A stretch of DNA of 6,651 nt from contig CAMCXJ010000116.1 in NCBI GenBank assembly GCA_945883455.1, positions 1 to 6,651 of the forward strand, read 5' to 3'. Position 1 is the first letter of the stretch. Each line of letters starts with the position of its first letter. This document shows, piece by piece, positions 1-6,013 of this stretch. The translations under genes were made by a program, and so were the position numbers. A model generated the notes under the pieces. That model was not told the origin of the DNA. It saw nothing but the letters and a program-made list of their open reading frames with translations, and did not search any database. This stretch comes from Prosthecobacter debontii. GTDB taxonomy: Bacteria; Verrucomicrobiota; Verrucomicrobiia; Verrucomicrobiales; Akkermansiaceae.

Positions 1-11
1 TTTCTCCGGAA

Positions 12-1814
12 TCATGGCACGGGTGGGCTGACGACGCGGACGAGATCCTCCCCGTCCGTTCCCTCAAGTAAGACGACAACATGATCGAGGCGCGAAGTCT
101 CAAGGAGAATCCCGGTGTAATCAGCATGGATCGGCAGCTCGCGGTGGCCGCGGTCGATCAGCGTCGCGAGCTGAACCTTGGCCGGGCGTCCGTAATCGGA
201 CAGAGCATCGAGGGCGGCGCGTATGGTGCGGCCGGTGAAGAGGACATCGTCCACCAGGATAATGTGAGCACCGTCCACTTCGAAGGGGATATCGCTTTCC
301 TGGAGCTTTGGGTTGGAGTGGAGGTGCTCGAAATCGTCGCGGTAGAGGGAGATGTCGAGCACACCGAAGTTTAGCTCGCGGTCGTCGTTGGAAAGGAGGG
401 TGAGCAGGCGCTCCGCGACCTCGTCGCCGCGCGATCGGATGCCTACCAGCGCGATCGGACCATCGGGGTTCGCGGCGCGGATGGACTCCGCGAGTTTAGC
501 GATACCCGCCGCGATGTCGTCCGGAGTGAGCGTGAGTTTCACGGATTCCGGGGCATGGGATTTCGATTCGGGGAAATGAAGGATGCCGATGTCGCGGCGG
601 CGCTGGAGGCCGGGAAAAGAGATTCTGTCCGCGGCGGCGTGGGCTGCTGCGACGGTGGACGCCCGCTCCGGACCGGTGGCCACACAAGCGAGAACGCGAC
701 CGCCGTTCGTCTGCCATTCGGTGCCGACGAGTTTCGTGCCGGAGTGGAAAACCTGCGCGCCCGTTTCATCAAGGCCGGAAATGGCATCGCCGGATCGGGA
801 GCTTTCCGGGTAGCTGTGGGAGGCGAGGATCACGCAGACCGACCAATCGTCCGAAAAGGAAATGAGTTCATTTTTCAGAACGCCCTTCGCGCCCGCGAGG
901 CAGAAGGCTGCGAGATCGCCACTGAGCAAGGGCATCACCGCCTGGCATTCGGGATCGCCGAAGCGGCAGTTGTATTCGATCACCTTCGGGCCGTCCGGCG
1001 TAAGCATCAGACCGAAGTAGAGGAAACCACGGTAGGGCAGCCCTTCCTTCCGAAGTGCGGACACGGTCGGCGCGACAATGGACTCGTCGATGGTGGCGAG
1101 GAGCTCGGAGGAAATGAGTTTCCGCGAGGCCACCGCGCCCATGCCGCCGGTGTTCGGGCCGGCGTCGCCATCGCCTAGGCGTTTGTAATCCCGCGCCGGG
1201 GTGAGGATCATGTAATCGTCGTCCACGATCGCCGCAAAGATGGAAACCTCCGGGCCGACCAGGCATTCCTCGACGAGCAGGCGGCCGGGGCCGAAGCGTT
1301 TCTCGGTGAAGACCTCGTTGAGGAAATCGAGCGCTGACTTCTCATCGGCGCAAACGGCCACGCCTTTTCCGGCGGCCAGGCCGTCGAATTTCAGGACGGT
1401 CGGATAGTTTCCAGTGATGGCGGCGACTGCCTCTTGCAGCGATTCACAGGCGCTGGCAGCGGCGGTGGGGATCAGGTTGCGGATCAGGAAATCCTTGGCG
1501 AATTCCTTGCTCGCCTCGAGCTGCGCGGATTCCTTCGGCGGCCCCCAGCAAGGGATGCCGCTCGCCGCGCATAGATTGGCGAGGCCTTCGCCCGTGACCA
1601 GATAGGAGTCCTCGCCCGCGATGCAGAGGTCGATCCCGTTTGCTTTCATCCATGCGATCAGCGAGGGCAGGTCGGTCGCGGTTGTGGGCTTGGCGATGCG
1701 GAAGATCGCATCGCTTCCGGGAAACGAAAAGATCTCGGGCTTCGAGGGAGAGAGGGAGAGGGTATGGATCAGCGCGTGCTCCCGCCCGCCTTTTCCTACG
1801 ACAAGTATTTTCAT
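12..1814 (-). CDS. purD: PurD (phosphoribosylamine--glycine ligase) fused to a PyrR-type phosphoribosyltransferase domain
   Basis: 600 residues read from the ATG at 1814. PurD makes glycinamide ribonucleotide from phosphoribosylamine, glycine and ATP, the second step of purine synthesis, in the cytoplasm. Residues 1 to about 415 are a full PurD: N-terminal GKGGREHA (7-14), ATP-grasp loop LKFDGLAAGKGVAV (141-154), KRLGDGDAGPNTGGMGA (211-227), metal/ATP site IEYNCRFGDPE (279-289), and the GARS C-domain ending RRRDIG (405-410). After a short linker, residues about 424-597 are a full PyrR/uracil phosphoribosyltransferase-like domain: VGIRSRG, LDISLYRDDF, PRPP loop VDDVLFTGRT (521-530) and DRGHRELPIHAD. 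An upstream TTG at 1850 would add 12 residues, but the ATG directly precedes the conserved MKILVVG. No stop, and no ATG with a ribosome site, separates the domains. PurD is usually about 420-430 residues and PyrR about 180, so the fusion keeps both whole. Last gene of the minus-strand set. PurD assignment is firm; the role of the PyrR part (RNA binding, uracil phosphoribosylation, or PRPP sensing) is open. Confidence 0.95.
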   Translation of the reverse strand: MKILVVGKGGREHALIHTLSLSPSKPEIFSFPGSDAIFRIAKPTTATDLPSLIAWMKANGIDLCIAGEDSYLVTGEGLANLCAASGIPCWGPPKESAQLEASKEFAKDFLIRNLIPTAAASACESLQEAVAAITGNYPTVLKFDGLAAGKGVAVCADEKSALDFLNEVFTEKRFGPGRLLVEECLVGPEVSIFAAIVDDDYMILTPARDYKRLGDGDAGPNTGGMGAVASRKLISSELLATIDESIVAPTVSALRKEGLPYRGFLYFGLMLTPDGPKVIEYNCRFGDPECQAVMPLLSGDLAAFCLAGAKGVLKNELISFSDDWSVCVILASHSYPESSRSGDAISGLDETGAQVFHSGTKLVGTEWQTNGGRVLACVATGPERASTVAAAHAAADRISFPGLQRRRDIGILHFPESKSHAPESVKLTLTPDDIAAGIAKLAESIRAANPDGPIALVGIRSRGDEVAERLLTLLSNDDRELNFGVLDISLYRDDFEHLHSNPKLQESDIPFEVDGAHIILVDDVLFTGRTIRAALDALSDYGRPAKVQLATLIDRGHRELPIHADYTGILLETSRLDHVVVLLEGTDGEDLVRVVSPPVP

Positions 1815-1885
1815 TCGCGGGGTTTTCGGGGAAAACGGGAGAATGAGCAAGGATGGAGATGAGGGAAGTATCGCATCCCTCCGCT
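1815..1885. other. Spacer before purD with a small hairpin
   Basis: The 71-nt gap between the hydrolase stop and the purD ATG contains a perfect 6-bp inverted repeat (GTTTTC, loop GGG, GAAAAC; 1822-1836). On the mRNA it sits 7 nt upstream of the purD ATG at 1814, where a ribosome site would be expected, and no clear Shine-Dalgarno sequence is seen. The stem is AT-rich and weak, so an effect on purD translation is only possible. The short gap fits co-transcription with the gene before it. Confidence 0.3.
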
Positions 1886-2677
1886 TTAAGCCAACTGAAC
1901 CCGCAGACCGTCACAGGCGACTTCCACCCCGTCAGGCAGGCGGGCGGAGAGTTCCGCGTGATCGAGATCGTGGCTGATGTGCGTGAGCAAGGTGCGGCGC
2001 GGCGCGAGCGAGCGGGAAATTTCCAGCGCCTCTCCGACGGAAAGGTGTGTGGAGTGCGGGGCGTCGCGGAGGGCATCGATCACCAGCACGTCGAGGTTTC
2101 CTAACAGCTCCATCGTTTCCGGCGGGATGCGTTTTACATCGGGGAGATATGCTGTGCGGAAGCCGGCGTCCGTTTCGAAAAGGTAACCCACCGTTTCCAC
2201 CGTGCCGTGCTCCACGGGCAGCGGAGTGATGGTAAACCCGCCGATATGGAAGAGGGAGGTCACGGGGCAAGGGTCGGGCTTCACGTAGCCGCTGTGGGTA
2301 TTATCGGCATGAAACGCCCAGCCGAACATGCCTTTCAGGACACCGATGCACGCCGCCGTGCCGTAGAGCGGCAGCGGCTCGCGTTTCCCCCAGCAGAACG
2401 CACGCAATTCATCGAAGCCGACCACATGATCCAAGTGCGAGTGGGTGTAGAGCACCGCGTCGATGGATGTGATTTTCTCCCGCAACGCCTGCTCGCGGAG
2501 ATCCGGGCCGGAATCCACTAGCAGCGCGGTGGTTCCATACGAAACGAGCACCGAGGAGCGGGTGCGATTGTTACGCGGATCAGCGGAGCAGCAGACATCG
2601 CAATGGCAACCGATCACAGGGACCCCAACGGATGTGCCGGTGCCAAGGAAAAGCAGGGAAGACTCTGCGGCAGACAT
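1886..2677 (-). CDS. Metallo-beta-lactamase-fold hydrolase, PhnP-like
   Basis: 263 residues from the ATG at 2677. A binuclear-metal hydrolase of the metallo-beta-lactamase fold. The N terminus runs LFLGTGTSVGVPVIGC and then has Cys24, Cys26 and Cys29 in a CxCxxC arrangement, like the structural zinc site of PhnP (phosphoribosyl 1,2-cyclic phosphate phosphodiesterase). Metal ligands expected of the fold are present: THSHLDH (His79, His81, Asp83, His84), His157 in PVEHGT, Asp180 in YLPD, and His223 in LTHISHD. Length is normal for the family. A further in-frame ATG at 2713 would add 12 residues; the internal one is preferred because PhnP-like proteins start just before the LGTG motif. Neither start has a clear ribosome site. 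No phosphonate genes are visible here, so a phn role is not supported; a cyclic phosphodiester substrate is plausible by family. It lies between the ylbF-like gene and purD, probably in the same transcript. Confidence 0.85.
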   Translation of the reverse strand: MSAAESSLLFLGTGTSVGVPVIGCHCDVCCSADPRNNRTRSSVLVSYGTTALLVDSGPDLREQALREKITSIDAVLYTHSHLDHVVGFDELRAFCWGKREPLPLYGTAACIGVLKGMFGWAFHADNTHSGYVKPDPCPVTSLFHIGGFTITPLPVEHGTVETVGYLFETDAGFRTAYLPDVKRIPPETMELLGNLDVLVIDALRDAPHSTHLSVGEALEISRSLAPRRTLLTHISHDLDHAELSARLPDGVEVACDGLRVQLA

Positions 2678-2740
2678 GGCTTTGCCGATGGATATCCCGT
2701 ATGGAAATGGCATGGCGGATACAATTCGCCGCCACAGGGA

Positions 2741-3175
2741 TTAGCCGCAGCAACCACCACCGCCGCCGCCACCACCGCAGCAGCCACCGGAGTTGGCGTT
2801 CTCGATTTCCTCATCGGTCGGCACGTGGCCGAGTTCAAGGGTCATGCTGACGTATTTACCAATGTTCTTCTGGATGCCTTCCAGCGTGCGCTGGGCGTCC
2901 ATGAAATCCGCCGCGATGCGGTTGTCGAACAGGGCATCGCGCGCGTCCTCAAACGCCTTGATCTCTGCCGCGCCGAGCTCCACGCCCGCGTGTTGCTTGT
3001 GGTGAAGTTCCTCGCCCTTCTCGTGGACGGACTGGTATTGCAGCTTCGCCGAATCATCGGCAAGGAAGCGCTCCACGTCGCTTTGAAGTTTCTGAAACTG
3101 CGCGTCATCCGCGATCGCGGCGCAGAGTTCCTTGGTTTTGGACAGGATGGATATTTTCTCGAGGAGCATGGTCAT
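2741..3175 (-). CDS. YlbF/YmcA-family protein with Cys-Gly tail
   Basis: About 144 residues from the ATG at 3175. An alternative ATG at 3223 gives 160 residues and has an AGGGG only 2 nt before it; the internal ATG is preferred because the family-like region starts at MTMLLEKISILSKTKEL. The body is a charged, mostly helical YlbF-type domain ending near the conserved-looking VPTDEEIENAN. It finishes with a low-complexity tail of two Cys, eight Gly, two Cys, one Gly. In Bacillus subtilis YlbF (RicF) belongs to the YlbF-YmcA-YaaT complex, which binds 4Fe-4S clusters and promotes RNase Y-dependent mRNA maturation, and that protein also ends in a Cys/Gly-rich tail. Metal or cluster binding here is inferred from the paired cysteines. 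No YmcA or YaaT gene lies in the window. It is the first gene of the minus-strand set, 63 nt upstream of the hydrolase start. Confidence 0.75.
   Translation of the reverse strand: MTMLLEKISILSKTKELCAAIADDAQFQKLQSDVERFLADDSAKLQYQSVHEKGEELHHKQHAGVELGAAEIKAFEDARDALFDNRIAADFMDAQRTLEGIQKNIGKYVSMTLELGHVPTDEEIENANSGGCCGGGGGGGGCCG
2744..2788 (-). repeat. Trinucleotide-like GGN tract encoding the Cys-Gly tail
   Basis: On the plus strand this is a run of ACC, GCC and GCA triplets. Read on the minus strand it gives GGT/GGC glycine codons flanked on each side by a TGC-TGC cysteine pair. Eight consecutive glycine codons occupy 2753-2776. The mixed GGT and GGC codons argue against a very recent slippage expansion. 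Gain or loss of a triplet would change spacing between the cysteine pairs without shifting the frame. Confidence 0.6.
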
Positions 3176-3223
3176 GGAAAAGTCGTAAGCGCAGACCGCC
3201 CCGCGCGCAACCGTGTTTTTCAT

Positions 3224-3578
3224 GTCCCCTGAAGTTGCCGACGCTCAATGATGATAACCAATCTGGGAGAATTTTGAATGAATCTTAGACCTAGCTGCGC
3301 AGTGGGTTTTGCTAGTCACTCCGCATGATTCATTATCTCCACGTGGCTCTGGTGGCAACTTCGGCGCAGTTGCTACTGACCATCGTAAAATGTTATTTTG
3401 CAATGGCCTGTGCTTATCGAGCAGACCCTAACTTTCGGCAAAATCAGCTCCCTAGCGGACCCACGGATGCAAACGGTGGAATCGATGAATCCCAAAATCG
3501 TAAATTTTACCGGATGTCAGGAAAAATCCTTACCATTTCGCACGAAATCCACGTAGTTTTGCCCTGTCCCACACCACC
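3224..3578. other. Divergent intergenic region
   Basis: This stretch separates the minus-strand set from the plus-strand sugar genes and should hold promoters for both. It is visibly richer in A+T than the genes around it. No sigma-70-type pair matches well enough to call: TTGCTA near 3369 is 17 nt from a poor TTATTT on the plus strand. An 85-codon open frame at 3325-3582 exists, but its third positions are about half G+C, unlike the strongly C-ending neighbours, and it matches nothing I recognise; it is not called. A 14-nt palindrome near 3535 is listed separately. No RNA gene is seen. Confidence 0.5.
3535..3548. promoter_or_regulatory. Candidate operator palindrome
   Basis: ATTTCG-CA-CGAAAT is a perfect 14-nt inverted repeat, 30 nt upstream of the mutarotase ATG. 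The position suits a repressor site or a stem in the 5' leader. No matching regulator gene lies in the window and no second copy was seen, so function is inference from position and symmetry only. Confidence 0.25.
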
Positions 3579-3989
3579 ATGATCCAAAAAGGAATCCTCA
3601 ACCCCGACATCCTCCACCTCCTCGCCCGCATCAGGCACACGAACACCCTCGTCATCGCCGACTGGGCCTTTCCCTACTGGGACGAGATCGAAACCGTGGA
3701 CATCGCCCTCTGCCGCGGCATCCCCACGATCACCGACCTCCTCGATCTCCTGCACGACACCTTCAAGGTCGGCCGCATCTGGCAAGCCGAGGAATTCCTC
3801 ACCACCAACCCTGCCGAAACCATCGCCAAATACGAGTCCTCCTTCGACGGCTTCAAAGGTCTCTACCCGTCCGTCGAAGTCACCCGCCTTCCCCACAACG
3901 ATTTCAAGAAACTCGTCCCCAAAGCCATCGGCCTCATCCGCACCGGCGACACCACCGCCTACGGCAACATCATCCTGGAATCGGTTTAA
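3579..3989 (+). CDS. RbsD/FucU-family sugar mutarotase (D-ribose pyranase-like)
   Basis: 136 residues, close to the roughly 139 of Escherichia coli RbsD. The family interconverts ring and anomeric forms of free sugars (ribose pyranase, fucose mutarotase) in the cytoplasm as a multimer. The N terminus KGILNPDILHLLARIRHTNTL lines up with RbsD, placing the catalytic His at 20 and Asp at 28. His106 in LPHNDFKKL and the C-terminal TAYGNIIL (Tyr128, Asn130) match RbsD active-site positions. FucU, as I recall it, lacks the His at the 106-type position, so the protein is closer to RbsD by residues, yet the substrate stays open. The ATG at 3579 gives the exact family N terminus; no Shine-Dalgarno sequence precedes it. 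It heads a plus-strand run with an epimerase and an aldo/keto reductase, and no ribokinase or ribose transporter is adjacent, which weakens a ribose-uptake role. Confidence 0.88.
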   Translation: MIQKGILNPDILHLLARIRHTNTLVIADWAFPYWDEIETVDIALCRGIPTITDLLDLLHDTFKVGRIWQAEEFLTTNPAETIAKYESSFDGFKGLYPSVEVTRLPHNDFKKLVPKAIGLIRTGDTTAYGNIILESV

Positions 3990-4020
3990 GAATCCAGAGG
4001 CCAGATTCCAGAATCCAGGA
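3975..4020 (+). repeat. GAATCCAG/CCAGATTC repeats at the mutarotase 3' end
   Basis: CTGGAATC (3975-3982, inside the last codons of the mutarotase) is the perfect inverse of GATTCCAG (4004-4011), giving an 8-bp stem with a 21-nt loop that contains the stop codon. GAATCCAG itself occurs twice (3990-3997 and 4011-4018) with CCAGATTCCAG between. There is no T-run after it, so it is not called a terminator. Confidence 0.4.
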
Positions 4021-4025
4021 TCTAC

Positions 4026-4055
4026 ATTCGCGAAAATTAGCGCCCATTCGTGGTA
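4026..4055 (+). repeat. 10-nt periodic array, ATTCGCG type
   Basis: Three adjacent 10-nt units read ATTCGCGAAA, ATTAGCGCCC and ATTCGTGGTA, each with an ATTNGYG core and a free 3-nt spacer. A weaker AATTCCG follows. It fills the first half of the 125-nt spacer between the mutarotase and the epimerase. No function can be read; similar arrays of other sequence fill the next two spacers. Confidence 0.5.
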
Positions 4056-4068
4056 AATTCCGCTCTCA

Positions 4069-4114
4069 CAACCCAAGTCTTCCTTAGGATTTAGATTTTA
4101 AAATTTAAAGTTTC
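4069..4114 (+). repeat. Leader repeat copy 1: 17-nt block plus AT-rich element
   Basis: CAACCCAAGTCTTCCTT (4069-4085) followed by an AT-rich element ending TTTAAAGTTT one base before the epimerase ATG. The whole 45-nt unit matches 5027-5071, before the reductase ATG, at about 40 positions. It includes the palindrome ATTTTAAAAT (4095-4104). It could be a shared 5' untranslated region or an AT-rich, unstructured ribosome entry region, since no Shine-Dalgarno sequence is present. Confidence 0.7.
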
Positions 4115-4927
4115 ATGCGCACAGCCGTCACCCTCTGCCAAGTCCCCGAAGCCGCCGCTGGCCCCTTCGTTTTACACATGCCCCTCGAGGAAGCCTTCGC
4201 TCTCGCCAAAGATGCCGACTTCGATGATATCGAACTCTTCCTCCCCAGCCCCGACTTTGTCTCTGTGCGCACAATTAAGATATTATCCGATGCGCACGAC
4301 CTCGGAATCGCCGCCGTCGGCACCGGCGCGGGCATGGTGAAGCACGGTCTCTCTCTGACCGATCCATCGCTCGACAAACGAGTCGCCGCCCTCGATTTCC
4401 TGGAACGAATGATCGCCTTCGGCGGCCAGCTCGGCGCACCCGCCATCCTCGGCTCCATGCAGGGAAAACACGGCGGCGAGGTATCCAAGGATCAAGCCCT
4501 CGAATGGCTCGCCGACGCCCTCCACATCGCCGGAAAAACCGCCGCGAAATACAACGTCCCTTTCATCTACGAACCGCTGAACCGCTACGAAACCAACCTC
4601 ATTAACCGCCTCACAGACGGTGCCGATTTCATCGAAGCCAACGCATTGGAAAACATCGTCCTGCTCGCCGACCTGTTCCACATGAACATCGAGGAAGCGG
4701 ATCTCGCCGCCTCGATCCGCGCCGCAGGCAAACACATCGGCCACGTCCACTACGCCGATTCCAACCGTCGCGCCATGAGCTTCGGCCACACCGATCCGAA
4801 ACCCATCGTCGCCGCCCTCAAAGAAATTGGCTACACCGGCCACCTCTCCGCCGAGATCCTCCCCCTCCCAGATCCCCTAACCGCCGCCCAACAAACCATC
4901 CGATCCATCCGCAGCCTATTTGAATAG
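4115..4927 (+). CDS. Sugar (phosphate) isomerase/epimerase, TIM barrel, tagatose 3-epimerase-like
   Basis: 270 residues, a typical length for the xylose-isomerase-like TIM-barrel family (AP endonuclease 2 fold). Predicted metal ligands are Glu153 in IYEPLNRYET, Asp186 in LLADLFHM, His212 in GHVHYAD and Glu247 in LSAEILP. Their spacing equals the Glu152/Asp185/His211/Glu246 set I recall for Pseudomonas cichorii D-tagatose 3-epimerase, and His189 and Arg218 fit its two substrate-binding residues. This supports a divalent-metal enzyme acting at C2-C3 of a free sugar through an enediolate. Related family members are hydroxypyruvate isomerase, inosose isomerase and L-ribulose or D-psicose epimerases, so the exact substrate is unknown. 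The ATG sits directly after the AT-rich leader repeat. The mutarotase is 125 nt upstream and the aldo/keto reductase 144 nt downstream, both in the same orientation. Shared leader sequence hints that this gene and the reductase are expressed in the same way. Confidence 0.88.
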   Translation: MRTAVTLCQVPEAAAGPFVLHMPLEEAFALAKDADFDDIELFLPSPDFVSVRTIKILSDAHDLGIAAVGTGAGMVKHGLSLTDPSLDKRVAALDFLERMIAFGGQLGAPAILGSMQGKHGGEVSKDQALEWLADALHIAGKTAAKYNVPFIYEPLNRYETNLINRLTDGADFIEANALENIVLLADLFHMNIEEADLAASIRAAGKHIGHVHYADSNRRAMSFGHTDPKPIVAALKEIGYTGHLSAEILPLPDPLTAAQQTIRSIRSLFE

Positions 4928-5019
4928 TTGAACCGCCAAGTCCGAAAAGATCGCCAAGTTTTTTGAGATGAAAATACTCTATTTCTTCCTTGGCGAACTT
5001 GGCGAACTTGGCGGTTCAA
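4928..5019 (+). repeat. Long inverted repeat of 9-nt CGCCAAG units
   Basis: The left arm (4928-4958) and right arm (4989-5019) pair at 27 of 31 positions, including a perfect 14-bp outer stem (TTGAACCGCCAAGT with ACTTGGCGGTTCAA), leaving a 30-nt loop. The right arm is a tandem of AACTTGGCG units with a 9-nt period; the left arm has the inverse units, one of them degenerate (CGAAAAG). It starts on the base after the epimerase stop codon. RNA from either strand would fold into a strong stem. There is no T-run after the stem, so a processing or stabilising stem, or a mobile palindromic repeat, fits better than an intrinsic terminator. Confidence 0.75.
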
Positions 5020-5026
5020 TCACCCT

Positions 5027-5071
5027 CAACCCAAGTCTTCCTTGAAATTTAAATTTTAATATTTAAAGTTT
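5027..5071 (+). repeat. Leader repeat copy 2: 17-nt block plus AT-rich element
   Basis: The same CAACCCAAGTCTTCCTT as at 4069 (5027-5043), then an AT-rich element ending TTTAAAGTTT, joined directly to the ATG at 5072. It contains the 12-nt palindrome AAATTTAAATTT (5045-5056). Five substitutions in 45 nt separate it from copy 1. No Shine-Dalgarno sequence is present. Confidence 0.7.
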
Positions 5072-6013
5072 ATGATACCCACCCGTCCACTCGGCCATTC
5101 CGGCATCGACCTCCCCATCCTCTCTTTCGGCGCATCTTCGCTCGGCGCAGAGTTCCGCACGATCACGCTCGATGAGGCGATGCGCTCCACCAAGACCGCC
5201 CTCGACCTCGGCATGAACTTCATCGACACCTCGCCGTTCTACGGCCGCGGCATGTCGGAAATCATGCTCGGCCTCGGCCTCAACGGCATCCTGCGCGATT
5301 CCTACCTCCTCGGCTCGAAGCTCGGCCGCTATTCCGACATCCACTTCGATTTCTCCGCGAAGCGCGTCGAGGAATCGACCCACATCTCCCTCCAGCGCCT
5401 CAAGACCGATTACCTCGACATCATGCTCCTCCACGACGTCGAGTTCGTCCCGCTCGAACAGATCTGGACGGAAACCCTGCCCGCTCTCATCAAACTCAAG
5501 GAGCAGGGAAAAGTCCGCGCGATCGGTTTTTCCTGCTACCCGATGAAAACCTTCCACACCGTTCTCGACCACATCGAGGATGAGATCGACTGCGTGCTCA
5601 GCTACAACCGCTACACCCTCCAGAACACCTCCTTCGCCACCGAACTCCTGCCCCGCCTCCAGGCGAAAAACATCGGCGCCATGAACGCCGGCCCCTTCTC
5701 CGCCCGCCTCCTCACCAACGCGGAACTCCCCGAGTGGCTCAAGGAACCCGAGAACGTAAAACAAGCCGCCCGCGACGCCGCAAAACTCTGCGCCGACAAC
5801 GGCGTCGATATCGCCCAGCTCGCCAGCCAATATTCCTGCGAGCACCCCAGCATCGCCACCACCATCGCCGGCTCCGCCAACCCCAAAAACATCGCCAAAT
5901 GGGCCGAGTGGCTCGCCGCCCCCATCGACCGCGATCTGCTCAACCAAGTCCTCGCCATTTTCGAACCGGTGAAAGACATCGGCCACAAGGAAGGCCTCGC
6001 GGAGAATAATTAA
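5072..6013 (+). CDS. Aldo/keto reductase, L-galactose/L-fucose dehydrogenase-like
   Basis: 313 residues, a normal length for the aldo/keto reductase superfamily. It is an NAD(P)-dependent (beta/alpha)8 oxidoreductase. The catalytic tetrad is visible: Asp52 and Tyr57 in FIDTSPFYG, Lys83 in GSKLGRY, and His121 in LLHDVEF. Several stretches resemble plant L-galactose dehydrogenase, notably FGASSLG, FDTSP-type FIDTSPFYGRGMSE, the H-D-V/I-E-F after strand 4, AGPFSARLLTNAELPEW, and ILEPVK-type IFEPVKDI near the end. Bacterial relatives include L-fucose and D-threo-aldose 1-dehydrogenases, which oxidise the C1 hydroxyl of the pyranose to a lactone. Anomer-specific oxidation at C1 would benefit from the mutarotase two genes upstream. 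L-galactose, L-fucose and other aldoses remain equal candidates. The ATG directly follows leader repeat copy 2. The coding strand is strongly C-ending, which produces a long antisense open frame that is not a gene. Confidence 0.9.
   Translation: MIPTRPLGHSGIDLPILSFGASSLGAEFRTITLDEAMRSTKTALDLGMNFIDTSPFYGRGMSEIMLGLGLNGILRDSYLLGSKLGRYSDIHFDFSAKRVEESTHISLQRLKTDYLDIMLLHDVEFVPLEQIWTETLPALIKLKEQGKVRAIGFSCYPMKTFHTVLDHIEDEIDCVLSYNRYTLQNTSFATELLPRLQAKNIGAMNAGPFSARLLTNAELPEWLKEPENVKQAARDAAKLCADNGVDIAQLASQYSCEHPSIATTIAGSANPKNIAKWAEWLAAPIDRDLLNQVLAIFEPVKDIGHKEGLAENN

Noticed and set aside
555..1178. 207-codon plus-strand open frame opposite purD
   Set aside because: Shadow of a firmly identified gene; no family motifs.
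3325..3582. 85-codon open frame whose TGA overlaps the mutarotase ATG (ATGA) and with a hydrophobic N-terminal stretch
   Set aside because: Third codon positions are about half G+C whereas true genes here are strongly C/G-ending. There is no ribosome site and no recognisable family, and it lies where promoters are expected. The overlap is probably chance.
3507..4076. 189-codon antisense open frame opposite the mutarotase
   Set aside because: Gly/Val/Asp/Glu-rich shadow frame covering a recognised gene and its spacers.
4928..4964. Left arm of the inverted repeat followed by six T as a terminator
   Set aside because: The T-run lies in the loop between the two arms, not after a completed stem.
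4026..5019. CRISPR-like reading of the short repeats
   Set aside because: Units are 9-10 nt with 2-3 nt spacers and there are no 25-40 nt repeats with unique spacers or cas genes.
5063..5986. 307-codon antisense open frame opposite the aldo/keto reductase
   Set aside because: Its Gly/Val/Glu-rich, repetitive composition is the expected mirror of C-ending codons on the other strand; the sense protein has a full catalytic tetrad.
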